A stretch of 10,461 nt of DNA, taken from NCBI GenBank assembly GCA_023251415.1, contig JAHEYX010000017.1, positions 7,818-18,278 on the forward strand, read 5' to 3'. Both the position numbers and the translations under genes were made by a program. The stretch comes from Chitinophagales bacterium. Lineage in GTDB: Bacteria > Bacteroidota > Bacteroidia > Chitinophagales > CAIODY01. The stretch's first letter is position 1. Every line of letters begins with the position of its first letter. Positions 1-8,066 of this stretch are shown one piece after another. Under the pieces are notes generated by a model. It did not search any database, was not told the origin of the DNA, and saw only the letters and a list, made by a program, of their open reading frames with translations.

Positions 1-1
1 T

Positions 2-1036
2 GGAGCCATTCAAACGCTCAAAATGAAAGGCGTTTCGATAACGGCAACAGAAGAAGAAGGAGCGCTTAGTGCAATTTTATTACACGATATCGGACACGGG
101 CCTTTTTCACATGCATTGGAGCATGTTTTATTGCCGCACACCAGTCATGAAGAACTTTCATTGCTCATCATGCAAAAGATAAACGCAGAATGGAACGGTG
201 CATTGGATGTCGCTATTGCCATTTTTACCAATACTTATAACAAGAAGTTTTTGCATCAATTAGTGAGTAGCCAGTTGGATGTGGATCGTTTGGATTACTT
301 AACGCGAGATAGCTTTTTTACGGGCGTTGCAGAAGGTGTGATCAGTTATGATCGCATAATAAAAATGATGACAGTGGATGACGATCAATTGGTTGTGGAA
401 GAAAAGGGAGTCAACTCAATCGAGAATTTTTTAATCAGTCGGCGTTTGATGTATTGGCAAGTGTATTTGCATAAAACCGTGATTGCTGCCGAAGAAACCT
501 TATTAAATATCATGCATCGTGCAGCTGATTTAATTAAGAACGGAACCCCTTGTTTTTGTACCCCTAACCTGAAAAAAATAATTTTAGCCAGATTAAACCT
601 TGCTGAAAAACAATTGTCTAATGAACTCTTGTTGTGCTATCTTCAGTTGGATGATGCAGAATTGATGACGAATATTAAGTATTGGCAACAAAGTGAAGAT
701 GTGGTTTTATCCTTATTAAGTCGCTCTTTGGTAGATCGGGATTTACCAAAAACACGCATCGAAAATGAGCCTATTCCACAAGAAGAAATTGCGAGTAAAG
801 AAGCTATGGTACTTAAACGTGGCATAGTACCGAAAGAGTTGGTAAATTATTTTGTTTTTACAAAACCAATTTCGAACTCAGCTTATCGTTTAGATAAAGG
901 TCAAATTAAAATAAAGATGAAGAACGGTGCAGTAGTGGATGTATTGAATTTGTTAACACATTTAGATCGGTCGGTATTTTCGGAACCATTAACGAAATAT
1001 TACATTTGCTATCCGAAACAAACCGATCTTCATTAA
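2..1036 (+). CDS. HD-domain phosphohydrolase (SAMHD1/dGTPase-like), 5'-truncated
   Basis: The frame is open to the left edge, so the true start lies outside the window; relatives in Bacteroidota suggest roughly 60 N-terminal residues are missing, including the first metal-binding His. The visible part carries the HD core LLHDIGHGPFSHALEH (His-Asp codons near 83-88) and, about 65 residues later, DVDRLDYLTRD, the arrangement of the COG1078/SAMHD1-type HD family whose members hydrolyse phosphate esters, often dNTPs. Substrate cannot be told from sequence. No signal peptide or membrane segment is visible, so it is probably cytosolic. The C-terminal ~200 residues are helical-looking and family-specific. 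It ends only 10 bases before lpxD, so the two are probably co-transcribed; an HD-protein/lpxD pairing is common in Bacteroidota. Confidence is high for the family and low for exact function. Confidence 0.9.
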   Translation, partial: GAIQTLKMKGVSITATEEEGALSAILLHDIGHGPFSHALEHVLLPHTSHEELSLLIMQKINAEWNGALDVAIAIFTNTYNKKFLHQLVSSQLDVDRLDYLTRDSFFTGVAEGVISYDRIIKMMTVDDDQLVVEEKGVNSIENFLISRRLMYWQVYLHKTVIAAEETLLNIMHRAADLIKNGTPCFCTPNLKKIILARLNLAEKQLSNELLLCYLQLDDAELMTNIKYWQQSEDVVLSLLSRSLVDRDLPKTRIENEPIPQEEIASKEAMVLKRGIVPKELVNYFVFTKPISNSAYRLDKGQIKIKMKNGAVVDVLNLLTHLDRSVFSEPLTKYYICYPKQTDLH

Positions 1037-1046
1037 AAAAACGCCT

Positions 1047-2093
1047 ATGAAAGTAAGTGCTCAAGAATTAGCTGTCTTATTGCAAGGAACGATAGTTGGA
1101 AATCCGGCGGTTGAGGTAGATAAGTTTGCAAAAATAGAAGAAGCACAAAGCGGTGCACTTAGTTTCTTAGCCAATCCCAAATACGAAGAATTTGCTTATC
1201 AAACCGGCGCCAGTGTATTATTGGTGAATGCTGATTTTGAGCCTGTTCAACCCATTTCCGCTACTTTGATTAAAGTCAAGGACGCTTATTCTTCTTTAGC
1301 ATTTTTATTGGATACTTTCGGTAAAATGGCCGCCCGTAAAACCGGGATTTCAAAAATGGCTGCCATTGCTGATAAAGCTGTAATAGGAGAGAAGGTATAT
1401 ATAGGTGATTTTGTGGTCATCAGCAATAATGTTCAGATTGGCAACGATGTTAGTATTGAAGCGCAATGCTTTATAGGTGAAAATGTTAGCATTGGCGAAG
1501 GGTCGGTATTGCATGCAGGAGTAAAAATAAATGCCGGTTGCTCGATTGGGAAAAACTGTATACTGCATGCCGGTGTTGTTATTGGAAGCGATGGATTTGG
1601 TTTTGCGCCACAAGCTGACGGCACGTATAAAAAAGTGAGTCAAGTAGGTGGGGTACTTATTATGGATGAAGTTGAAATAGGCGCTAATGCTACCATAGAC
1701 CGCGGAAGTATTGGCAATACCGTTATTCATACCGGTGTCAAATTGGACAATTTAGTACACATTGCACATAATGTTGAAGTTGGCGAGAATACAGTAATTG
1801 CTGCACAAAGTGGTGTTGCCGGCAGTACTAAAATCGGCAAAAACTGCATGATTGGCGGTCAGGTTGGTATTGTAGGACATATAAAAATAGCCGACGGAAC
1901 AAAAATTAACGCCCAAAGCGGCGTTTCAAAAACACTAGATCGTCCGAATACTGCCGTTACAGGCTCGCCGGCTTTCAGTTACAATGCATCACTTCGTTCA
2001 CAAGCTGTTTTTCGCCGTTTACCGGATTTAGAAAAGAAGATTGCTGAATTGGAAAGCGTATTGTTGCATTTAAAGCAAGAAAAGCTGAGTTAA
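1047..2093 (+). CDS. lpxD: UDP-3-O-(3-hydroxyacyl)glucosamine N-acyltransferase LpxD
   Basis: LpxD adds the second 3-hydroxyacyl chain, from acyl-ACP, to the 2-amino group of UDP-3-O-acylglucosamine, the third step of lipid A synthesis, in the cytosol. The 348-residue length is normal. Residues 1-100 form the uridine-binding N-terminal domain; residues ~107-290 are a left-handed beta-helix of hexapeptide repeats ([IV]GxxxxI pattern: VIGEKVYIG, IGNDVSI, IGEGSVL, IGKNCIL, IGANATI, IGKNCMIGG). The LpxD signature HIAHNVEVG is at 238-246, with the catalytic His expected at ~241. The last ~30 residues (PDLEKKIAELESVL) are a short amphipathic helix, as in the trimeric enzyme. The ATG lies 10 bases after the HD gene stop, with no Shine-Dalgarno, as is usual in this phylum. 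The usual downstream partner, fused lpxC-fabZ, is not present. Confidence 0.96.
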   Translation: MKVSAQELAVLLQGTIVGNPAVEVDKFAKIEEAQSGALSFLANPKYEEFAYQTGASVLLVNADFEPVQPISATLIKVKDAYSSLAFLLDTFGKMAARKTGISKMAAIADKAVIGEKVYIGDFVVISNNVQIGNDVSIEAQCFIGENVSIGEGSVLHAGVKINAGCSIGKNCILHAGVVIGSDGFGFAPQADGTYKKVSQVGGVLIMDEVEIGANATIDRGSIGNTVIHTGVKLDNLVHIAHNVEVGENTVIAAQSGVAGSTKIGKNCMIGGQVGIVGHIKIADGTKINAQSGVSKTLDRPNTAVTGSPAFSYNASLRSQAVFRRLPDLEKKIAELESVLLHLKQEKLS

Positions 2094-2165
2094 TACACAG
2101 CGAAGGCTTTCCCTTTATCAAGACAATTCTACACGCGTCGGGTAACATCTTTTTAAACTTAATCC

Positions 2166-2194
2166 TTGTTTTAAGTAGGAGTTTATTATTTTCG
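2166..2194 (+). promoter_or_regulatory. Likely Bacteroidota-type promoter for ftsX
   Basis: A TTG at 2166-2168 and TATTTTCG at 2187-2194 are separated by 18 bases. The second matches the phylum's -7 consensus TAnnTTTG in all but one position, and the ftsX ATG follows 16 bases later. The 117-base gap after lpxD is the longest in the + strand gene series, which supports a new transcription start here. This is a pattern match only. Confidence 0.5.
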
Positions 2195-2210
2195 CAGCAG
2201 TTAATCAATT

Positions 2211-3086
2211 ATGGCATTTCAATTCGGTAAACAACCCAGCGGTAAAGCCCGTCCTTCTTATTTATACGCTATCATTGGTGTGGCGTTAGTATTGTTTATG
2301 CTCGGTTTGTTGGGAGTAATTGTAATTAATGCCAAGAAACTAAGTGATTTTTTTAAAGAAAACATCGAAGTCAGCATCATTTTAATGAATGATTGTTCTG
2401 CCGAACAAGCCTTAAAAATAAAGGCGAAGTTAGACGAGCACCATTGGGTTAAGAGCTCTGAATTTATTACCAAAGATGTTGCTTTGGAGCGTTTTCGTAA
2501 GCAATCGGGTGAAGATTTTATGGAATTGTTAGACTACAATCCGTTGTATGCTTCTGTAAATTTCCATTTGAAGTCTGAATCGGCTAATATGGACAGTATT
2601 CACCAAATCGAAAGCTTGTTTCAAGGAAATAAATTGGTTAAGGAAATTTATTACCAGAAGCAGGTAGTTGAAATGATGAATCAAAATGCCAAAAAGATTT
2701 CATTGGTGCTTTTGGCCATCATTTTTGTGTTGTTTTTAATAGCCGTAGCCTTAATTGACAATACCATTAAATTGGTGATGTACAGCAATCGTTTTTTAAT
2801 TAAAAGCATGCAAATGGTAGGCGCCACGCGTTGGTTCATTGCCCGTCCGTTTATTATGCGAGCTGTTTTGAATGGATTGATTAGTGGGGTATTGGCAGTT
2901 GCTTTGTTAAGCAGTTTAGGCGTTTATGCCAACAATATTATTCCGGAATTATCAAGTTTGGCTGAACCTGCATCGCTTACAGGGTTATTATTATTGGTAA
3001 TTATGATCGGAATAGTAATTTCCGGTTTAAGTACTTACCGTTCAGTAAATAAATATTTAAAATTAAAACTCGACGATTTGTATTAA
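2211..3086 (+). CDS. ftsX: Cell-division permease FtsX
   Basis: FtsX is the membrane half of the FtsEX ABC complex at the division septum; it does not clearly transport anything but relays ATP-driven motion of FtsE to periplasmic peptidoglycan hydrolases or their activators. The 291-residue protein has the family topology: a first membrane segment at ~18-40, an extracellular domain ~41-160, and three further segments at ~162-183, 215-238 and 256-276. The coupling motif MQMVGATRWFIARPF at ~200-214 between segments 2 and 3 is characteristic. No ftsE is next to it, which is common in Bacteroidota. It heads a tightly spaced run with DUF3098, uppP and an M23 peptidase (gaps 33, 30 and 39 bases), a context consistent with control of cell-wall hydrolysis. 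The ATG is the first in frame, downstream of a plausible promoter. Confidence 0.93.
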   Translation: MAFQFGKQPSGKARPSYLYAIIGVALVLFMLGLLGVIVINAKKLSDFFKENIEVSIILMNDCSAEQALKIKAKLDEHHWVKSSEFITKDVALERFRKQSGEDFMELLDYNPLYASVNFHLKSESANMDSIHQIESLFQGNKLVKEIYYQKQVVEMMNQNAKKISLVLLAIIFVLFLIAVALIDNTIKLVMYSNRFLIKSMQMVGATRWFIARPFIMRAVLNGLISGVLAVALLSSLGVYANNIIPELSSLAEPASLTGLLLLVIMIGIVISGLSTYRSVNKYLKLKLDDLY

Positions 3087-3119
3087 TTTGTCGACTCAAA
3101 TTTAAACGTAATCCAAATC

Positions 3120-3413
3120 ATGGCTACCGTAAAAAAAACAACAACCAACGAATCAGCAAAAAAATCTTCTTTTAAACCGCATACCGGTGTTTTTTTGTTT
3201 GATAAAATGAACTATTATTTGATGATTGCCGGGGTTGTAGTAATAGCAATCGGCTTTTTTCTTATGAGTGGTGGTAAAAGCCCGAATCCAAAAGAATTTC
3301 ATCCTGAACTTTTATACAGTGCTACACGCGTTACAGTAGGTCCGGGTTTAATCTTAATCGGATTTATCATCGAAATCGTTGCGATAATGCGCAAACCTAA
3401 AACAGAAGAATAG
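3120..3413 (+). CDS. DUF3098 small membrane protein
   Basis: A 97-residue protein of unknown function. A Lys/Ser/Thr-rich, probably cytoplasmic N-terminus (1-27) is followed by the block FDKMNYYLMIAG and two membrane helices (~33-50 and ~73-90), separated by a short loop containing GGKSPNPKEFHPELLYS and RVTVGPGLILIGF. These blocks identify the DUF3098 family, which in Bacteroidota habitually sits between ftsX and uppP. The short polar loop between two helices predicts a hairpin with both ends in the cytoplasm. Position suggests a role with FtsX or UppP in wall synthesis or division, but this is inference from neighbourhood alone. Start chosen at the first ATG, 33 bases after ftsX; there is no competing start that would keep the conserved block. 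Confidence 0.88.
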   Translation: MATVKKTTTNESAKKSSFKPHTGVFLFDKMNYYLMIAGVVVIAIGFFLMSGGKSPNPKEFHPELLYSATRVTVGPGLILIGFIIEIVAIMRKPKTEE

Positions 3414-3443
3414 TTTCTTTAAATTTCTTGCACCTGTATTCAC

Positions 3444-4250
3444 ATGTCTATTATCCAAGCTATTATCTTAGCTATTATTGAAGGTATTACCGAATTTTTG
3501 CCCATTTCCTCAACCGGTCACATGGTTATTGGTTCTTGGTTAATGCACATCGAGAAAGATGAATTTGTAAAACTATTTACAGTAGCTATTCAATTCGGCG
3601 CTATACTTTCTGTGGTCGTATTGTATTACAAACGCTTTTTTCAATCCATCGACTTTTACATCAAATTAGCCATTGGTTTTATTCCTGCAATAGTTGCCGG
3701 TTTATTATTGAAAAAGCAAATCGATGCTTTATTGGAAAATATTCCAGTAATCGGATTTGCATTATTAATTGGTGGTATTCTATTATTGTTTATCGATTCG
3801 TTGTTTGCTAAAAATGAATTCAGAAGTAACAGTGAAGAAGGTACTACCTTAACACCAATAAAATCCTTTATTATCGGTTGTTTTCAGTGTTTAGCCATGG
3901 TGCCGGGTGTTAGTCGTTCGGCTGCTACTATTGTAGGTGGTTTAACACAAAAATTAAATCGTAAGACGGCTGCCGAATTCTCTTTTTTCTTGGCTGTACC
4001 AACTATGTTTGCGGCAACGGCTAAAAAAATGTGGGATGCGAAGGATTTATTAAAAGCCAATTGGCACGAGCATTTGAATGTGTTATTGATTGGCAATGCT
4101 GTAGCCTTTATTGTAGCACTTATCGCTATCAAATTTTTTATCGGTGTACTTACACGCTACGGTTTCAAATGGTTTGGGGTGTATCGTATCATTGCCGGCG
4201 GCCTTATTTTGGCTTTGTACTTTAGTGGTGTTAAATTAAATATTCTCTAA
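3444..4250 (+). CDS. uppP: Undecaprenyl-diphosphate phosphatase UppP (BacA)
   Basis: UppP removes one phosphate from undecaprenyl diphosphate, released on the outer face of the inner membrane during wall polymer assembly, regenerating the lipid carrier; overproduction gives bacitracin resistance. The 268-residue, highly hydrophobic protein has both family signatures: EGITEFLPISSTGH at 13-26, with the catalytic glutamates E13 and E17 and the Ser/His that follow, and PGVSRSAATI at 154-163 with the catalytic Arg (~158). About seven to eight membrane segments fill the rest, ending with GGLILALYFSG. It follows the DUF3098 gene by 30 bases, so it is almost certainly in the ftsX transcription unit. 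In many Bacteroidota truB follows; here a peptidase gene does. Confidence 0.97.
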   Translation: MSIIQAIILAIIEGITEFLPISSTGHMVIGSWLMHIEKDEFVKLFTVAIQFGAILSVVVLYYKRFFQSIDFYIKLAIGFIPAIVAGLLLKKQIDALLENIPVIGFALLIGGILLLFIDSLFAKNEFRSNSEEGTTLTPIKSFIIGCFQCLAMVPGVSRSAATIVGGLTQKLNRKTAAEFSFFLAVPTMFAATAKKMWDAKDLLKANWHEHLNVLLIGNAVAFIVALIAIKFFIGVLTRYGFKWFGVYRIIAGGLILALYFSGVKLNIL

Positions 4251-4289
4251 TTCACAAGAGTGCTAATAAATTCGTAAATTGCCCTTGCT

Positions 4290-6011
4290 ATGCAGGGACT
4301 TTTAATGAAATATTATTTTTTGTTTTTTAGCCATTACTTTGGCTATAATCCCGGTGCTTATTTATCCCAATTTACATTCGATAAAGGTTATATAGCTGCT
4401 GATGCTGCTTGCATTAACGATTCTTCCTTTTATTTTCGAAATCCATTAAACATCCCCTTGCATTTGGTAGGAGGTTTTGGTGAGATTCGTAAAAATCATT
4501 TGCATGCCGGTTTGGATATTAAAACCAACGAACGTGAAGGACTTGCGGTATTTGCAGTTGCAGATGGTTATATCAGTCGTATTAAAATATCATCCGGCGG
4601 TTATGGGAAAGCTGTTTATATCACGCATCCCAATGGTATTACCTCTGTTTACGGACATTTGCAAAGTCTGTACGGTGATTTTGAACAACTGGTATTGAAT
4701 AAGCATTACGCTGCACAATCCTTTGAATTAGATGTGTATTTGATGCCGGATGAAGCACCGGTAAAGAAAGGGGAGCAGTTTGCCATTTCAGGTAATACAG
4801 GCGGAAGTACCGGACCGCATTTGCATTTTGAATTGCGCGATGCCTATACCGAAGCCATATTAAATCCGCAATTGTTTGGTTTTAAATTGGATGATGATGA
4901 AGCTCCGGTTATAAAGCAGTTAGCCATTTACAGTTGGGATAAAATGCGTGAACATCCTTATTTGTTGATGGTTAAAGCACGTTCCGAATTAAGTGATGCA
5001 AATGGTGAGCGGGTTTATTTTTGTGAACCCATTGTTGTCAATGATCCGCATGTTAAACTATCCGTACAAGCTTATGATGTAAGCGATAAAAGCGGATCAA
5101 CACAAGGCTTGTTTCATGTTCAACTGTTTCGCGAACAAACAGTGGTGTATGAACATCAGATGAAGTCGTTTGAGTTTTCGCAAACACGGTATGCCAATAC
5201 TTTTGCCGATTACTATTTGAATACCGGCAAGGAAGGTAATTGGCAACATTTGTATGTAAGTGCCAATAATCAATTACCGATTTATACCGCAACACCAAGC
5301 AAAGGCATTATTAATTTGAATACCAATGAAACTGCGCAATTTCAATTATTGGCGCAAGATGTCTATGGCAATCGTGCCGTTTTTAATTTCGAAATGCGTT
5401 ATGAGCCATTGCCGGAAGAAGAACCTTTGAACGGCAATTATATAATGATTGTCAATCAACGAAAGGTAATTAAAGGCCATGGAATTTTGATGGACTTTGC
5501 AGCCAATTCGCTCTATGAATCATTAGATTTTACTTATGATTATAACGCTGGAGCTTATCAAATTGCAAACGCTAAAACCCCATTGCAAAAGGCTTTTAAG
5601 TTGCAATTGCAAGTGAGTAAACCTGAGCTGTTAAATAATTTGAAAACCGTTTTGGTTTGTGAAAGTAAAGAAAATGGAAAGAGTGTTTATACCGGCAAAT
5701 GGGTAGCTAACAGTTTTGTTTGTCAGGTAAAAGAATTTGGGAAAGTGTATTTACAAAAGGATACCAGTGCTCCGGTAATTAGTGCTGCGAAAGCAAAAGG
5801 CCGATTTAAAATCAATGATAATTTGAGTGGTATTGCTACTTATCGCGTTACTGTTGATGGGGTTTGGCAGTTAGCTGAACTGGATGGTAAAAGCGGAACT
5901 TTGGTATTGAAACCAAATGCTAAGCTCGAAAAAGGACAACACTCCGTAGTTATTACGGTTAGCGATCGAGTGGGTAATACAAGCACGAAACAGTTTAAGC
6001 TTATTACTTAA
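4290..6011 (+). CDS. M23 (LytM-type) zinc metallopeptidase with long C-terminal extension
   Basis: Predicted peptidoglycan endopeptidase of the envelope. All zinc and catalytic residues of LytM/M23 are visible: HxxxD as HAGLD (His72, Asp76), YGHL (His123) and HLH in GPHLHFELRD (His177, His179), so it should be active, unlike EnvC/NlpD-type activators. The peptidase domain covers ~48-195; the remaining ~375 residues look like beta-sandwich material, ending in an Ig-like repeat beginning DTSAPVIS (~492-573, with LSGIATYRVTVDG). The N-terminus is aromatic and weakly hydrophobic rather than a textbook signal peptide; Met6 (position 4305, MKYYFLFFSHYF) may be the real start. No better upstream start exists because an in-frame TAA lies at 4275-4277. 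It is 39 bases after uppP and may belong to the ftsX unit. Its stop overlaps the stop of convergent panC by 8 bases. Confidence 0.9.
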   Translation: MQGLLMKYYFLFFSHYFGYNPGAYLSQFTFDKGYIAADAACINDSSFYFRNPLNIPLHLVGGFGEIRKNHLHAGLDIKTNEREGLAVFAVADGYISRIKISSGGYGKAVYITHPNGITSVYGHLQSLYGDFEQLVLNKHYAAQSFELDVYLMPDEAPVKKGEQFAISGNTGGSTGPHLHFELRDAYTEAILNPQLFGFKLDDDEAPVIKQLAIYSWDKMREHPYLLMVKARSELSDANGERVYFCEPIVVNDPHVKLSVQAYDVSDKSGSTQGLFHVQLFREQTVVYEHQMKSFEFSQTRYANTFADYYLNTGKEGNWQHLYVSANNQLPIYTATPSKGIINLNTNETAQFQLLAQDVYGNRAVFNFEMRYEPLPEEEPLNGNYIMIVNQRKVIKGHGILMDFAANSLYESLDFTYDYNAGAYQIANAKTPLQKAFKLQLQVSKPELLNNLKTVLVCESKENGKSVYTGKWVANSFVCQVKEFGKVYLQKDTSAPVISAAKAKGRFKINDNLSGIATYRVTVDGVWQLAELDGKSGTLVLKPNAKLEKGQHSVVITVSDRVGNTSTKQFKLIT

Positions 6012-6858
6012 AAAGCACATTATCGATTAAGCGAATAGCGCCAAGTCGAACGGCAATACAACACGCTTTTTCGGCACTGTTGGTCCAATTATCACAGGCT
6101 TGTAAAGTTGTAGTGTCAACAATCGAAACATATTCTACCGACATCCCGTTTGTTTCATTTAATGCTTTGGTAGCATGTTCGATATAAGCAGTCGGAGTAG
6201 CAAAATGCAAGCGGTAATTCGGGTCTTTTAAGCTTTTTAAGGTGCTGTAAATAATAGGAGCAAGGCTACGTTCAGTAGTTGTTAAACGTACATTGCGTGA
6301 ACTCATGGCTAAACCATCATTTTCACGCACAATCGGACAGCAAACCAAATCGATAGGGGAGTTCATCAACTGCAACATGCGTTTAACAATAGTAAACTGT
6401 TGCAAATCTTTTTGTCCCATGAATAATGCATCCGGATTCACTAAATCCAATAAACGATGCACTACTTGCGCCATGCCGGCAAAATGACCCGGACGCATTT
6501 TACCTTCCATAACGGTAGCCAATTCACCAAAATCGAAGTGGGGGCTGATTAAGTCAGGCGGATAAATTTCTTCAACAGTAGGAATGTAAACCAAATCGCA
6601 ATTTACGGCAGCTAAGGCTTCACAGTCGGAGGCTTCGGTGCGCGGGTAATTTTCCAAATCTTTTTTATCGTTAAATTGGGTTGGATTAACGAAGAGGCTG
6701 CAAACGGTAAAGTCGGTTTGCTGTTGGGAAATACGAATCAGGCTGATATGACCTTGGTGTAAGGCTCCCATGGTAGGAACAAAGCCAATACGTTTTCCTT
6801 GTTGACGTTGTGCCTGTAATGCTGAAAGTAAGGTGGCGTTAGTGCGAATAAGTTGCAT
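6004..6858 (-). CDS. panC: Pantothenate synthetase PanC
   Basis: PanC condenses pantoate with beta-alanine using ATP (via pantoyl-adenylate and AMP release) to give pantothenate, the coenzyme A precursor, in the cytosol. Family motifs are complete: PTMGALHQGH (28-37, HIGH-type nucleotide binding), FVNPTQF (56-62), EGKMRPGHF (118-126), MGQKDLQQ (147-154) and the KMSKS-equivalent MSSRN (185-189). I place the start at the ATG at 6858, giving 284 residues, which matches the usual ~280 and the expected short lead-in (MQLIRT) before GKRIGFVPTMG. A TTG at 6888 in the same frame would add ten residues and overlap thiH; it has no support from the family. The ATG lies 11 bases after the thiH stop, so the two form one transcription unit. 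No panB or panD is adjacent. Confidence 0.95.
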   Translation of the reverse strand: MQLIRTNATLLSALQAQRQQGKRIGFVPTMGALHQGHISLIRISQQQTDFTVCSLFVNPTQFNDKKDLENYPRTEASDCEALAAVNCDLVYIPTVEEIYPPDLISPHFDFGELATVMEGKMRPGHFAGMAQVVHRLLDLVNPDALFMGQKDLQQFTIVKRMLQLMNSPIDLVCCPIVRENDGLAMSSRNVRLTTTERSLAPIIYSTLKSLKDPNYRLHFATPTAYIEHATKALNETNGMSVEYVSIVDTTTLQACDNWTNSAEKACCIAVRLGAIRLIDNVLFK

Positions 6859-6869
6859 GTAATGGGGTT

Positions 6870-7979
6870 TTAGAACCAATCTTTCCAAACGGCTTCGTAG
6901 CCGGATTCTTTTATTTTGCGTGCAAATTGTTGAGGGGTGCGATTGTCGTCGATAGCAAATTGCTCAAGTGCATGTGCCTTTAAGGAGTAGCCACCCGGAT
7001 CTGTTTTACTGCCGGCACTCATGCTGGTGATTCCTAATCTGAATGCATTGTCGCGGAAGGCTTTGCTTTCACGGGTACTTAAGCTTAATTCTACATTTTC
7101 ATTAAATAAGCGATAAGCGCCAATAAGTTGGGCTAATTCACGATCCGACATGATTACATTGGGTTCGAAGCAGCTTTCATTGGGGCGTATACGAGGAAAA
7201 CTGATAGAGAATTTCAGTTGCCAAAACAGTTTTTCTAAAAAGTCGAGGTGCATGGCAGTAAAGAACGAATCGACGCGCCAATCTTCGAGGCCTAATAAAA
7301 CACCGAGTCCGATTTTGTGAATACCTGCACGTCCGATGCGTTCGGCTGTTTCGAGGCGGTAATCAAAATTGGATTTTTTGCCTTTGGGGTGATAGGTGGG
7401 GTATTTTTCGCGATTATAGGTTTCTTGATACACCAAAACAGCGTACAAGCCTTTTTGCTTTAAGAATTCGTAATCCGCTTGTTCGAGGGGTTGTACTTCG
7501 ATGGTAATATTGGAGAAATAGCTTTTAGCAAGGTCAATAGCGTGGCCGATATAGTCGGTATGCACGGTTTTATTGGCTTCGCCGGTTACTAAAAGGATAT
7601 GATCGAAACCAAGGATTTTAATGGCTTCGTATTCACTGATGATTTGGGCATCGGATAGAGTAAGACGATCGATTTTATTATCGAAGCTAAAGCCGCAATA
7701 GGTACAGATGTTTTGGCATTCGTTACTCAGGTACATTGGGGCATAGAGTTGAACGGTATTACCAAAGCGTTGAAGGGTAGAGCGGTTGCTTAAACGGGCA
7801 ATTTCTTCGACAAAAGGGGTAGCAGCCGGAGAAATGAGGTGTGCAAAGTCGGTTAGGGTACGTTTGCCGGTTTTATAGAGTGCCTGTTCGACTTGAGCGG
7901 TGGAAGTACCGTCAATAAGCTCTTTGGCGCTGTTCCAATCGATTTCGGCGAGGCGGTTTTTGAAGGTAGAATGAAGCAT
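6870..7979 (-). CDS. thiH: 2-iminoacetate synthase ThiH (tyrosine lyase)
   Basis: ThiH is a radical-SAM enzyme that cleaves tyrosine to dehydroglycine (2-iminoacetate) and p-cresol, supplying the C2-N3 unit of the thiamine thiazole ring to ThiG. The 4Fe-4S site is present as CQNICTYC (CX3CX2C, Cys88/92/95) following YAPMYLSNE, and the C-terminal domain has the family blocks LSLSTRES, SAGSKTDPGGY and the ending GYEAVWKDWF. The 369-residue length is normal. The gene stands apart from thiC, thiS, thiG, thiE and thiF, and no TPP riboswitch is recognisable in the ~110 bases upstream, so it may escape the usual thiamine feedback. A consensus -7 element on this strand lies at 8019-8026, 40 bases upstream of the ATG. 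panC follows directly. Confidence 0.95.
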   Translation of the reverse strand: MLHSTFKNRLAEIDWNSAKELIDGTSTAQVEQALYKTGKRTLTDFAHLISPAATPFVEEIARLSNRSTLQRFGNTVQLYAPMYLSNECQNICTYCGFSFDNKIDRLTLSDAQIISEYEAIKILGFDHILLVTGEANKTVHTDYIGHAIDLAKSYFSNITIEVQPLEQADYEFLKQKGLYAVLVYQETYNREKYPTYHPKGKKSNFDYRLETAERIGRAGIHKIGLGVLLGLEDWRVDSFFTAMHLDFLEKLFWQLKFSISFPRIRPNESCFEPNVIMSDRELAQLIGAYRLFNENVELSLSTRESKAFRDNAFRLGITSMSAGSKTDPGGYSLKAHALEQFAIDDNRTPQQFARKIKESGYEAVWKDWF

Positions 7980-8018
7980 AAATTTCTTTTTAGAAAAAAA
8001 TTATTTCGAAAAGTCCTA

Positions 8019-8026
8019 CAAAAATA
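8019..8026 (-). promoter_or_regulatory. Candidate -7 element for thiH-panC
   Basis: Read on the - strand the sequence is TATTTTTG, an exact match to TAnnTTTG, 40 bases upstream of the thiH ATG. No clear TTG-type -33 element is seen at the expected distance, so the call rests on the -7 match and position. Confidence 0.4.
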
Positions 8027-8037
8027 ATTTTAAATAC

Positions 8038-8045
8038 TACATTTG
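8038..8045 (+). promoter_or_regulatory. Candidate -7 element for tRNA-Phe
   Basis: TACATTTG exactly matches the Bacteroidota -7 consensus TAnnTTTG and lies 47 bases before the mature tRNA 5' end, followed by GCAG. The -33 element is not obvious. It sits only 11 bases from the oppositely oriented thiH element, so the two promoters would overlap. Confidence 0.5.
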
Positions 8046-8066
8046 CAGTCCTTAATTCAAAAAGGG

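Noticed and set aside
1350..1730. 126-residue - strand frame inside lpxD
   Set aside because: Antisense to well-supported hexapeptide-repeat coding sequence; no family resemblance.
4275..4282. TAAATTGC as a promoter for the M23 gene
   Set aside because: Two mismatches to TAnnTTTG and no good -33 element; read-through from the ftsX unit is simpler.
6859..6888. TTG-initiated longer PanC start
   Set aside because: Adds ten residues not expected for PanC and overlaps thiH; the ATG at 6858 gives the normal N-terminus and length.
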